A stretch of DNA of 64,000 bases. It comes from Magnetospirillum sp. XM-1 (GTDB taxonomy: Bacteria > Pseudomonadota > Alphaproteobacteria > Rhodospirillales > Magnetospirillaceae). The first letter of the stretch is position 1; every line of letters begins with the position of its first letter. The notes under the pieces are model-generated. The model was given only the letters and a program-made list of their open reading frames with translations, ran no database searches and had not been told where the DNA came from. The stretch covers positions 1,984,001-2,048,000 of the forward strand of contig NZ_LN997848.1 in assembly GCF_001511835.1 (NCBI RefSeq), read 5' to 3'. Made by a program: the position numbers and the translations under genes. Positions 1 to 7,726 of this stretch are shown here, one piece after another.

Positions 1-2
1 CC

Positions 3-2318
3 ATCGGAGTCGTGCGCCAGTACGGCGCCACCAACGAGCCGATGATCGGTCTGGCCGTCCCCTCCATCGACCCGAGAAGCGGCCAGCCCGAAGGCTTCAT
101 CCTGGCCCAGGCCCGCTTCCGGCGGGTATGGGACCTGACCTGGCCGCGGGCCGGGCTCGAACCGCTGAACAGCTATGTCCTCGACCATGCCGGTCAGGTG
201 ATCGCCCATCGCAACCCCTCGGTGGTGCTGGCCCGGACCATCCGGACCCTGCCGGTGGCCGACGGGATCGGCAAAGGCCTGGACGGCGCATGGTCGTTCA
301 CCACCAGCGAGGCTTTCGTCATCGGCGGCCGCCGCTTCCTGGTCGTGGTGGAGCAGCCGCTGCTCAGCGCGCTCAAGCTGCCGGCCGGCACGGTGCTGAT
401 CGTCGCCCTGGTCCTGCTGCTGGGCGGAATCGGGGCCTGGGCCCTGATGCGCCAGGCGCGGCGCGCCATCCTGGCCCCCATCGACGCCCTGGCCGAGGCG
501 GTGAGGGACGTAGAGGCCGGCGACATGACCCGGCGCGCGCCGGTCACCTCGACGGACGAGGTGGGCGCGCTGGCCTCGGCCTTCAACTCCATGACCGGGC
601 GGGTGGGGGAACTGCTCCACGATCTGGGCGATTCCGAGGAGAAGTTCCGGCTGGTGATGGAGAGCGCCAGCGACGCCCTGGTGGTGATCGACGCTTCGGG
701 CCACATCGTCTCGTGGAACCGCGGTGCGACCCGCATGTTCGGTTACGCCCCCGACGAGGTCATGGGGCGCAACCTCACCATGCTGATGCCCGAATACATG
801 CGCGAGCGTCACGACGCCATCCTGGCTCACATCCAGCAGGTCGCCGACCACCAGATCGACACCAATCCGCGCGAGCAGCCGGCCCAGCGCAAGGACGGAA
901 CCCTGTTCCCGGTGGAAGTCACCCTGGCCGGCTTCTCGTTCAAGGGGAGCCGCTTCTATTCCGGCATCATGCGCGACATCTCGGCCCGCAAGGAGGCGGA
1001 ATCCAACATCCGCTTCCTGGCCCGCCACGATGCCCTGACCGGCCTGGCCAACCGGGTGGTGCTGCGCGAGAAGCTGGACGAAATCCTGCCCGAGACCGGG
1101 GCGAGGCAGTTGCACTGCCTGCTGTTCATCGACCTGGACAATTTCAAGGTGGTCAACGACGTGCTGGGCCACAGCTTCGGCGACCGGCTGCTGGTGGAAG
1201 TGGCCGACCGCCTGCGGTCCATCGAGGGCGGCTACAACATCGTCTGCCGCCATGGCGGCGACGAATTCATCCTGCTCGCCCCCGACATCCAGACCCGCGA
1301 GAAGGCGGCGGAACTGGCCGAGCGCGTCCTGGCCCTGATGGGCGATCCCTTCTCCATCGATTCCCAGGCCATCGAGGTGGGCTGCTCCATCGGCATCAGC
1401 ATGGCGCCCGACGACGGTTCGGATGCCGAGACGCTGATCCGCAAGGCCGACATCGCCATGTACAAGGCCAAGGAAAAGGGGCGCCTGGGCTATCAGTTCT
1501 TCACCAATGCCATGGACCGCCAGATGGTCGAGCGCCGCGAGCTGGAAAAGTCCCTGCGCCGGGGCCTGCGCGACGGCGAGGTGTTCATCCATCTGCAGCC
1601 CAAGGTCCGGCTGGACGAGGGCCGCGTCACCGGCTTCGAGGCCCTGGCCCGCTGGCAGAGCGCCGAGCACGGGCTGGTGCCGCCGGGCCGCTTCATTCCC
1701 CTGGCCGAGGAATGCGGCCTGGTCGCCGCCATCGGCGACACCGTGCTGCGCCGGACTCTGGACGCCATGGCCGGCTGGCAGGCCAGCGGACGGCTGGCGC
1801 TGCCGGTGGCGGTCAACCTGTCGGCGGGGCAATTGGGCAATCCCGGACTGGCCGGCGAGATCGACGCCCTGTTGCGCGAATACGGCGTGACGCCGTCGCT
1901 GCTGGAACTGGAACTGACGGAAAGCATGCTGATGGGCGACGCCGAGCAGGTGCGCGGGGTCCTGTTCCGCCTCAAGGATCTGGGCATCAAGCTCAGCATC
2001 GACGATTTCGGCACCGGCTATTCCAGCCTCAGCTATCTCAAGCGCTTTCCCGTCGACGTGCTGAAGATCGACCGCTCCTTTGTCGCCGATCTGCCCGGCG
2101 ACCCCGAGGGAGAGGCTATTTGCCTGGCCATCATCCGCATGGCCAAGGCCCTGTCCCTGGATGTGGTGGCCGAAGGGGTGGAGACCGAGGAGCAAAGCCG
2201 TTTCCTGGGGGAAAACGGCTGCGACTACGCCCAGGGCTATCACTTCGCCCGTCCGTTGCCGGTGGAGCAGGCGGCGGATTACCTGCCCCTGGTCTGCGCG
2301 CCGGACCAACCGGTTTAA
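3..2318 (+). CDS. Cyclic-di-GMP sensor: Cache-like/TM/HAMP/PAS/GGDEF/EAL protein (5' truncated)
   Basis: The reading frame is open to the left window edge, so the N-terminus is missing. Numbering from the GTG at 12, it shows the end of a periplasmic Cache-like sensor region (1-120), one membrane helix (about 123-145), HAMP (146-200), PAS (about 207-325, with the WNRGATRMFGY signature), GGDEF (GGDEF at 415-419) and EAL (EAL near 543). The EAL half keeps ELTES, DDFGTGYSS, KIDRSF and VAEGVET, so phosphodiesterase activity is likely. The GGDEF motif is intact, but the RxxD inhibitory site normally just upstream reads GGYN. It probably makes or breaks c-di-GMP at the inner membrane in response to an extracytoplasmic signal. 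No operon partner lies downstream. Confidence 0.93.
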   Translation: MGVVRQYGATNEPMIGLAVPSIDPRSGQPEGFILAQARFRRVWDLTWPRAGLEPLNSYVLDHAGQVIAHRNPSVVLARTIRTLPVADGIGKGLDGAWSFTTSEAFVIGGRRFLVVVEQPLLSALKLPAGTVLIVALVLLLGGIGAWALMRQARRAILAPIDALAEAVRDVEAGDMTRRAPVTSTDEVGALASAFNSMTGRVGELLHDLGDSEEKFRLVMESASDALVVIDASGHIVSWNRGATRMFGYAPDEVMGRNLTMLMPEYMRERHDAILAHIQQVADHQIDTNPREQPAQRKDGTLFPVEVTLAGFSFKGSRFYSGIMRDISARKEAESNIRFLARHDALTGLANRVVLREKLDEILPETGARQLHCLLFIDLDNFKVVNDVLGHSFGDRLLVEVADRLRSIEGGYNIVCRHGGDEFILLAPDIQTREKAAELAERVLALMGDPFSIDSQAIEVGCSIGISMAPDDGSDAETLIRKADIAMYKAKEKGRLGYQFFTNAMDRQMVERRELEKSLRRGLRDGEVFIHLQPKVRLDEGRVTGFEALARWQSAEHGLVPPGRFIPLAEECGLVAAIGDTVLRRTLDAMAGWQASGRLALPVAVNLSAGQLGNPGLAGEIDALLREYGVTPSLLELELTESMLMGDAEQVRGVLFRLKDLGIKLSIDDFGTGYSSLSYLKRFPVDVLKIDRSFVADLPGDPEGEAICLAIIRMAKALSLDVVAEGVETEEQSRFLGENGCDYAQGYHFARPLPVEQAADYLPLVCAPDQPV

Positions 2319-2352
2319 GAGCCTGTCCGAGTTAGGTTGAAGCTCTTGGCCT

Positions 2353-2377
2353 CGTCGTCCCGGCCTTGATCCGGGAC
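2353..2377. repeat. REP-like palindrome, short copy
   Basis: An inverted-repeat core (CCCGG-N8-CCGGG type, around CTTGATC) of the same family as the longer copies at 11260, 27661, 28423 and 35368. It lies just after the stop codon of the GGDEF/EAL gene. Confidence 0.5.
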
Positions 2378-2440
2378 CCAGGAGTCACAGACGATGGCAT
2401 TTGGGTACGCTCCCCCTGGACCCCGGCTCAAGGCCACGGC

Positions 2441-2699
2441 TGTCCAGTTTAAATTTCCATGAGAGCGCCGAATGGCGGAGCCAATGCGGGTTTGATCCGG
2501 TCATGGAACACGGATGGACACGGATGCCGCTTCGCGGCCACGGATTATGGAAATTCCATATGGTCATTCTGGGGCAGGGTTGGGGAGGTAGCCGGAAATG
2601 AGAGCATTTCCGTGTTTATCCGTGAGCGGTGCGAAGCACCGCATCCGTGACATCCGTGTCTCATGACTCCACGTCTGCCGCCTCAAATTAAACTGGACA
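2441..2699. mobile_element. MITE-like element with 12-bp terminal inverted repeats
   Basis: TGTCCAGTTTAA at 2441-2452 is repeated exactly in inverted orientation as TTAAACTGGACA at 2688-2699. The 259 bp between hold no credible gene but contain a palindromic dispersed repeat (about 2503-2670) that recurs, inverted, near 46.8 kb. Inverted ends with no transposase suggest a non-autonomous element or IS remnant. No clear target-site duplication is visible. Together with the short REP-like copy it accounts for most of the gene-free stretch 2319-2779. Confidence 0.55.
2503..2670. repeat. Dispersed palindromic repeat, copy 1
   Basis: It begins with ACACGGATG units and a CCGCTTCGCGG hairpin, and ends with GCGGTGCGAAGCACCGC followed by CATCCGTG units. 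The reverse complement of 46778-46993 has the same order of motifs, so these are two copies in opposite orientation. Both ends can form hairpins. No coding potential is evident. Confidence 0.6.
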
Positions 2700-2779
2700 C
2701 CCGTGTCTCAAGGTTGGGGGTGACGGGCGAGGCGGCGGCATCGATCCAACCAAGCTCGGACAAACTCTAAGAGGCGGCT

Positions 2780-3199
2780 TCAGCCGCTGGACAGTTCCAT
2801 CTCGGCCAGCAGCCAGTGCTCGAGGTCCTGGCCTTGCGGTTGGCCGCGATTTTCCCAGATGGCGTAGGCCCGCTCGCGGATGCGGGCGATGTCGTCGCCA
2901 TGGGCCAGAAGGTCCGAAACCTCCCGGTTGATGTCGATCAAGGTGTTGATGCGGTCGTCGCTGCCCTTGGCCCCCTGGCTGTCGGTGGACAGGGCATAGG
3001 CCACCTGACGCTCGTTGGGGAATTGCCAGGCGCGCGACATGGCGATATGGGCCAAGGTCCGCCAGACCCGCTGGTTGCGTTCCAGCGCCTTGAGGAAGCT
3101 GGCGGTGTCGCTGGCCTTGTCCAGTTCCCGGGCCGCTTCGTCCAGGGCCAGGGCTCCGGTCTCCGCCAAGGTCAGCCTTTCCGAATTCAGGCTTGCCAT
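2780..3199 (-). CDS. FlaF-like N-terminus with DUF2934 C-terminus, small protein
   Basis: 139 residues from the ATG at 3199, which has a GGGAGG Shine-Dalgarno six bases upstream; a further in-frame ATG at 3229 has no such site. Residues 35-100 (FLKALERNQRVW..., then an INTLIDINREVSDLL helix) resemble FlaF, the alphaproteobacterial flagellin-assembly regulator. Residues 105-136 (IRERAYAIWENRG..., DLEHWLLAE) match the short DUF2934 motif. The DUF2934 match is clear. The FlaF match is weaker and rests on the ALxxNxxxW pattern. No flagellar gene is adjacent; flgE is 37 kb away. Confidence 0.6.
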   Translation of the reverse strand: MASLNSERLTLAETGALALDEAARELDKASDTASFLKALERNQRVWRTLAHIAMSRAWQFPNERQVAYALSTDSQGAKGSDDRINTLIDINREVSDLLAHGDDIARIRERAYAIWENRGQPQGQDLEHWLLAEMELSSG

Positions 3200-3308
3200 C
3201 GGGCACCTCCCGATTGCGGGGTCATCCATACTTTTCAGGGATAATCCTAGGGCGAACGGCAGGGGGATTCAATGCCGCTTAAGTGATGGGCCGATGACAC
3301 TTTTTGCA

Positions 3309-3363
3309 CTGATCCAGATCAAAGCAATCCGGCGCTTACGCTGCTACTCTTGACCTGCATCAA
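3309..3363 (+). promoter_or_regulatory. Two FNR/FixK-type boxes
   Basis: CTGAT-CCAG-ATCAA (3309-3322) and TTGAC-CTGC-ATCAA (3350-3363) each differ by one base from TTGAT-N4-ATCAA. Their centres are 41 bp apart. If the first box acts at -41.5, transcription would start near 3357, with TACTCT (3345-3350) as the -10 element and a leader of about 34 nt to the ATG at 3391. The second box would then overlap the start site and could repress. Confidence 0.65.
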
Positions 3364-3390
3364 GATGCGTTTTCCGAGGGGGAGGACAGT

Positions 3391-3495
3391 ATGGTTATCG
3401 ACGATACGGCCGTGATCGCCTTGACGTTCCTGGGATTCATCCTGGCGGTGACCGGTGGCCTTGCCTGGTTCGTGCTGAGCCGTCTGGGCAAGTAG
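3391..3495 (+). CDS. 34-residue single-pass membrane peptide, predicted FNR-controlled
   Basis: The ATG is preceded by a strong Shine-Dalgarno (GGGGGAGGA, 5-nt gap). The product is 34 residues: a short acidic N-terminus (MVIDD), one hydrophobic helix (about 6-29) and a basic end (SRLGK), which predicts N-out/C-in insertion. Two FNR-type boxes lie upstream and a strong terminator directly downstream (3517-3551), so it is a monocistronic unit with complete signals. Size and topology recall small subunits of respiratory oxidases such as CcoQ or CydX, but no sequence family is recognised and no oxidase genes are nearby. That it is a real gene is well supported; its function is unknown. Confidence 0.75.
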   Translation: MVIDDTAVIALTFLGFILAVTGGLAWFVLSRLGK

Positions 3496-3516
3496 CCGAA
3501 CAGGCCGGATACGATG

Positions 3517-3551
3517 GAAAAAGCCGCCGGGCCTTACCCGGCGGCTTTTTT
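3517..3551. terminator. Bidirectional rho-independent terminator
   Basis: An A-tract, a GCCGCCGGG/CCCGGCGGC stem (9 bp) with a short loop, then a T-tract: symmetrical for both strands. It ends the 34-residue peptide gene on the plus strand. On the minus strand the last codons and TAA stop of the RHH gene (3534-3536) lie inside the stem-loop. Confidence 0.9.
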
Positions 3552-3752
3552 CTTCAGCTCGTTCACGACGAACACCCGGATGGCCGACGACAGGTTGGCC
3601 TCGCGCGTGCAGTCGATCTCGGCCACCATCTGGTTGACCGACTGGCCGCGCTCGGCCGCCATCTCGCGCAGGCACTCCCAGAATTCCGGCTCCAGGGTGA
3701 CGCTGGTGGCGTGGCCGGCGATCTTGACCGAACGTTTCTGTGGTTCGCTCAC
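3534..3752 (-). CDS. Ribbon-helix-helix domain protein
   Basis: 72 residues from a GTG at 3752 that overlaps the stop of the upstream NRPS gene by 4 bp (GTGA), so translation is likely coupled. Residues 6-63 (RSVKIAGHATSVTLEPEFWECLREMA..., SVNQMVAEID, NLSSAIRVFVV) match the RHH_4 ribbon-helix-helix family of small DNA-binding proteins: a strand followed by two helices. It could regulate its own operon. The KKKAAG C-terminus is encoded by one arm of the shared terminator. RHH identity is confident; its target is unknown. Confidence 0.85.
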   Translation of the reverse strand: MSEPQKRSVKIAGHATSVTLEPEFWECLREMAAERGQSVNQMVAEIDCTREANLSSAIRVFVVNELKKKAAG

Positions 3753-6700
3753 GGCGCGGTCGTGACCGTCTGGGCGGGGGCGCCCTCCCATTGGGAGTGG
3801 GCGGGGATGCCTTCGCCCTTCATGACGATGGTCAGCTTGCCGATGCGGGCGAAGTCGCCCACGTCGGTGTCGTAAAGCACGGTGGAGCCCGACCCCACGG
3901 TGACGCCGGTGCCAAGCTTGACCCGGCCGACCTTCATCACCCGGTCCTCGTAGAGGTGGGTCTGCAGCGCCGACAGGGAATTGATGGCGCAGAAATCGCC
4001 GACCTCGATGCAGTCGAACTCGGTGATGTCGGTGGTGTCCATGAACACGCCCGAACCGAAGCGGCAGCCGTACAGCCACAGGAACCACGGCAGGAAGGGC
4101 GTGCCGCGCAGATGGTCCAGCAGCACCTTGCCCGCCAGGCCCCAGTACATCACCGCCACGGCCTCGGTGCGCAGCGCCCACCACGACCACATGGGCTTGG
4201 CGGTGGGACGGTAGGCGCCCATCATCAGCCACTTCACCGCCACCGACGACAGGGCCAGCGAGACCGAGATGGCTACCGAGGCGGCGACGAACAGCGGCAG
4301 GACAATGGCGTATTCGCGGGCCAGGATGCTGGGCGCCAGCAGGTCCACGGTCAGGATGCCGAAGGTGATGAACAAGGCGGTGGGCAGCGAGACGGCGAAG
4401 GCCTCGAACACGGCGCGCCACACACGGCGCCACAGAGGCGGCGCGAAGGTCCAGTCGGCGCCCACGTCGTCGAAGCGCTGGCGTACCGGCAGCTTGAAGG
4501 GCGGATTGCCGAACCAGGTGTCGCCGGGCGACATCTCCTCATTGGCCGGCGGGCGCGACTTGATGCCGATCAGGGCGCCGGTGGGGATCACCGCGCCGGG
4601 CGGCACCACGGCGTCGTTGCCGACGAAGACGCGGGCCTCGGTCTTGACCGGCTCCAGCACCATCCAGCCGCGCCGCACGCATTCGTCGCCCAGCACCACC
4701 TCGTCGGCGATGAAGCAGCCCGGCCCGATCTCGGTCAGGTCGTAGCGCCCGGCCAGATTGCAGGAAATCTCGGCGTCCTTGCCGATCTTGGCGCCCATCA
4801 GCCGGTACCACAGCCGCATGTAGACGGTGGCGTAGAGCGAGGACAGGGTTTCCAGCATCAGCTCGGTGGCCAGCGCCACGATCCACTTGCGGACATAGAG
4901 GCTGCCGTAGATGGAGAAGCTGCCCGCCGTGACCACCGGCAGCACGGTCCAGCGTACGATGGCGATCAGCAGCACGGTGACGAAGATCAGGGCCATGGCG
5001 GTGGGCCAGGCCAGCAGCGGCAGGATGCTGGCGTATTCGCCGCCCACCAGAACTTCGCTGAGGCGTTCGAAGATGAAGAAGGCCGGGAAGATGGGCAGCA
5101 GGCTGATGGGCGGCAGCACCACCAGCATCAGGCCGTAGAGGATGGTCAGCGCCAGCTTGTGCCTGAAACTGGCGTGGGCGGCCTGGGGCAGGGCGGCTTC
5201 ATCCACCATGCCCACCTTGCGGCCCGGCGAGCCGTCCCAATGCTCAAAGCGGCCCACCCTGGCGTCCGGCGCCACCGAGGTCAGGTCGCCCAGCTCGCCG
5301 CCGGTCTCGATCACCACGCCGTGGCTGATCATGCACGACGTGCCGATATAGGCATCGTCGCCGATCTCGATGGCGCCGATCACCAGTTCGTCGCCCACCG
5401 CCTCGGCGTTGGCCAGCCGCGTCTTGCCGCCGATGGACACGCCGTCGCCGATGCGCACCAGGTCGAAGGCCCCGGCTTCCATTTCCGACAGCACGCAGTC
5501 GCTGCCCACCTTGGCGCCCAGCAGGCGCAGGTAGATGCTCATGATGGGCGTGCCCTGGAACCACTTGATGTGGGCGACGCTGACCACGCGCTGGGCCAGC
5601 CACCAGCGGAAATAATAGACGCCCCACAGCTTGTAGCGGCCGGGTCGCGTCCGTCCCAGGATCACCCATTTGAGCGCGATGGAGGCCGAGATGGTGCCGA
5701 TGTTGATCACCGCGTAGGTGACCATCAGGGTGCCGATCTCGCGCCAGAAACTGGCGTCCTCGCCCGACAGCAGCATGTAGGAGATGAACACGCCCAGCCA
5801 CGGCGCGGTGGTCAGCGCCAGGATGAACGGCATGGCGATGGCCTGGGCCAGACCGCAGAGGAAGCGGCGCTTGGCCGTCGGCGGGATGAAGGACAGGTCG
5901 GCGGCCTTGGCCCCGGGGGCGGGCGCGCGGGCGGCGAGCAGGGCCCCCATGGCGCGAAGCGTGCGCGCCGAATAAATCTCGTTCAGCGTCAGGCTGGCCA
6001 GTTCCGGCGTCTCGCGCACCGCCGAGACGAACTTGGCGGCCAGCAGGGAATGGCCGCCCAGATCCAGGAAGAAATCGGCCGCGAAGCCGATGACCTGTCC
6101 GGGGAACACCCGGCGCGCCGCCTCCAGCAGGGCGGCCTCGGTGGCGTTGGCGGGCTCCTCCTGCTCGGCGCCGCCCACCGACAGGTCCAGCGGCAGGTCT
6201 TTGAGCGCCTTGCGGTTCAGCTTGCCCGAGGTCAGGCGGGGCAGATCGTCCACCACCAGATAATGGGACGGCACCATGTAGGCGGGCAGCTGGGCGCGCA
6301 GGCCCTCTTTCAGGGCGCCGGATTCGATGGCCGCCCCGGCCTCGGGCAGGATGGTGGCCACCAGCCGCTCGATGCCGTCGTCGGTGCGCAAGCTGACCGC
6401 CGCCTGATTGACGCCGGGCAGGGCCGACAGGCGGGCCTCGATCTCGCCCAGCTCGACGCGGAAGCCCCTGATCTTGACCTGATCGTCGATGCGGCCGTGG
6501 AAGACGATGTCGCCATTCTCGTCGATGGCCGCCGCGTCGCCCGAGCGGTAGAGCACCGGGGCCGAGCCGTCCGTGTCCCAGGGATTGGCGATGAACTTCT
6601 CGGCGGTGAGTTCGGGGCGGCCGAGATAGCCCGCCGCCACGCCCGGCCCGCCGATCAGCAGCTCGCCGGTGACGCCCACCGCCACCGGCTGGGTGAAGTC

Positions 6701-7726
6701 GTCCACCACGTGGCAGGTGTAATTGGGAATGGGCCGCCCGATGGTCACCGGCTTGCCCGCCTCCACCTCGGCCACGGTGGCGACCACGGTGGTCTCGGTG
6801 GGACCGTAGGAGTTGAAGATGCGCCGCCCGGGGCGGCACCAGCGCTCGGCCAAGGCGGGCGGGCAGGCCTCGCCGCCCAGGATGATGATGCGCAGGCCCG
6901 GTATGTCGCCGGGCAGCAGGCTCAGAAGCGTCGGCACGGTGTCGAGCACCGTGATTCCGGCCTCGGCCAGCACCTGCGGCAGCCGGTCCGCCTCGGCCAG
7001 GGTGCGCCGTCCGGCGATCCAAAGCTTGGCGCCCACCAGATAGGGGACGAAGATCTCTTCCAGCGACAGGTCGAAGGCCACCGAGGCGCCCTGGAACACC
7101 ACGTCGTCCGAGCGCAGGCCGTAGATGGAATTGGCGGCGCGCAGGTAGTGGCAGATGTTGGCGTGGCTGATGACGATGGCCTTGGGCTTGCCGGTGGAGC
7201 CCGAGGTGTAGATGGCGTAGGCCGGGTCGGAGGGAGACGCGCCCTGGGCGCGCGGGTCGGGGCTGGCGCCGTCCGGCGCGCCCTGCTCCAGGGTGGGAAG
7301 GATCAGGGTGTGGGCCGGCATGGCGCCGGTGATGGCCCCCATGGTGAAGGCATCGACGATCAGCGCCTTGGCGGCGCAATCGTCCAGGCATTCCGCCACT
7401 CGCTCGGGGGGCGCCTCGGTGTCGAAGGGGATGTAGGCGGCGCCTGTGGCTAAGATGCCCAGCAGCGCCACGTGCAGGTCGAGCGAGCGGCTCATCCACA
7501 GCCCGACGAAGTCGCCGCGCCCGATGCCCCGGGCCGCCAGGGCGCGGGCCACCTTCTGGGCGCGGGCCGACAACTCGCCGTAGCCGAGCGTCACCTCGCC
7601 GAAAGTGGCGGCAGGCGCATGGGGAAACGCCCGGACGCTGGCGGAAAAGATTTCCCACAGGGTTTCGTCGCGGATCAGCGAAGGATCGCGGAGGCCGAAG
7701 AGGGCTGAAGGCAAGGACTGTGTCAC
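3749..7726 (-). CDS. Pls/PosA-type single-module non-ribosomal peptide synthetase
   Basis: 1325 residues from a GTG at 7726 that overlaps the PPTase stop by 4 bp. The adenylation domain (about 20-530) has AIYTSGSTGKPKA (A3), NSYGPTETT (A5), YRSGDAA (A7), GRIDDQVKIRGFRVELGEIE (A8) and SGKLNRKAL (A10). A carrier domain follows with LGGHS near residue 560, then about 750 residues of six or so membrane helices alternating with hexapeptide left-handed beta-helix segments. That C-terminal layout is typical of the NRPS terminal-domain family that includes epsilon-poly-lysine synthetase Pls. There is no condensation or thioesterase domain. A manual specificity code reads D-L-E-D-I-G-S-V-V-K, which suggests a basic amino acid. 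The protein probably activates one amino acid, loads it on its own carrier and transfers or polymerises it at the membrane. The product is unknown. Confidence 0.9.
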   Translation of the reverse strand: MTQSLPSALFGLRDPSLIRDETLWEIFSASVRAFPHAPAATFGEVTLGYGELSARAQKVARALAARGIGRGDFVGLWMSRSLDLHVALLGILATGAAYIPFDTEAPPERVAECLDDCAAKALIVDAFTMGAITGAMPAHTLILPTLEQGAPDGASPDPRAQGASPSDPAYAIYTSGSTGKPKAIVISHANICHYLRAANSIYGLRSDDVVFQGASVAFDLSLEEIFVPYLVGAKLWIAGRRTLAEADRLPQVLAEAGITVLDTVPTLLSLLPGDIPGLRIIILGGEACPPALAERWCRPGRRIFNSYGPTETTVVATVAEVEAGKPVTIGRPIPNYTCHVVDDFTQPVAVGVTGELLIGGPGVAAGYLGRPELTAEKFIANPWDTDGSAPVLYRSGDAAAIDENGDIVFHGRIDDQVKIRGFRVELGEIEARLSALPGVNQAAVSLRTDDGIERLVATILPEAGAAIESGALKEGLRAQLPAYMVPSHYLVVDDLPRLTSGKLNRKALKDLPLDLSVGGAEQEEPANATEAALLEAARRVFPGQVIGFAADFFLDLGGHSLLAAKFVSAVRETPELASLTLNEIYSARTLRAMGALLAARAPAPGAKAADLSFIPPTAKRRFLCGLAQAIAMPFILALTTAPWLGVFISYMLLSGEDASFWREIGTLMVTYAVINIGTISASIALKWVILGRTRPGRYKLWGVYYFRWWLAQRVVSVAHIKWFQGTPIMSIYLRLLGAKVGSDCVLSEMEAGAFDLVRIGDGVSIGGKTRLANAEAVGDELVIGAIEIGDDAYIGTSCMISHGVVIETGGELGDLTSVAPDARVGRFEHWDGSPGRKVGMVDEAALPQAAHASFRHKLALTILYGLMLVVLPPISLLPIFPAFFIFERLSEVLVGGEYASILPLLAWPTAMALIFVTVLLIAIVRWTVLPVVTAGSFSIYGSLYVRKWIVALATELMLETLSSLYATVYMRLWYRLMGAKIGKDAEISCNLAGRYDLTEIGPGCFIADEVVLGDECVRRGWMVLEPVKTEARVFVGNDAVVPPGAVIPTGALIGIKSRPPANEEMSPGDTWFGNPPFKLPVRQRFDDVGADWTFAPPLWRRVWRAVFEAFAVSLPTALFITFGILTVDLLAPSILAREYAIVLPLFVAASVAISVSLALSSVAVKWLMMGAYRPTAKPMWSWWALRTEAVAVMYWGLAGKVLLDHLRGTPFLPWFLWLYGCRFGSGVFMDTTDITEFDCIEVGDFCAINSLSALQTHLYEDRVMKVGRVKLGTGVTVGSGSTVLYDTDVGDFARIGKLTIVMKGEGIPAHSQWEGAPAQTVTTAP

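Noticed and set aside
3740..7453. Very long open frame (over 1200 codons) on the plus strand across the NRPS gene
   Set aside because: It is a high-GC shadow of the minus-strand NRPS; its translation is His/Gly/Gln-rich low complexity with no domain, while the minus strand has complete NRPS motifs.
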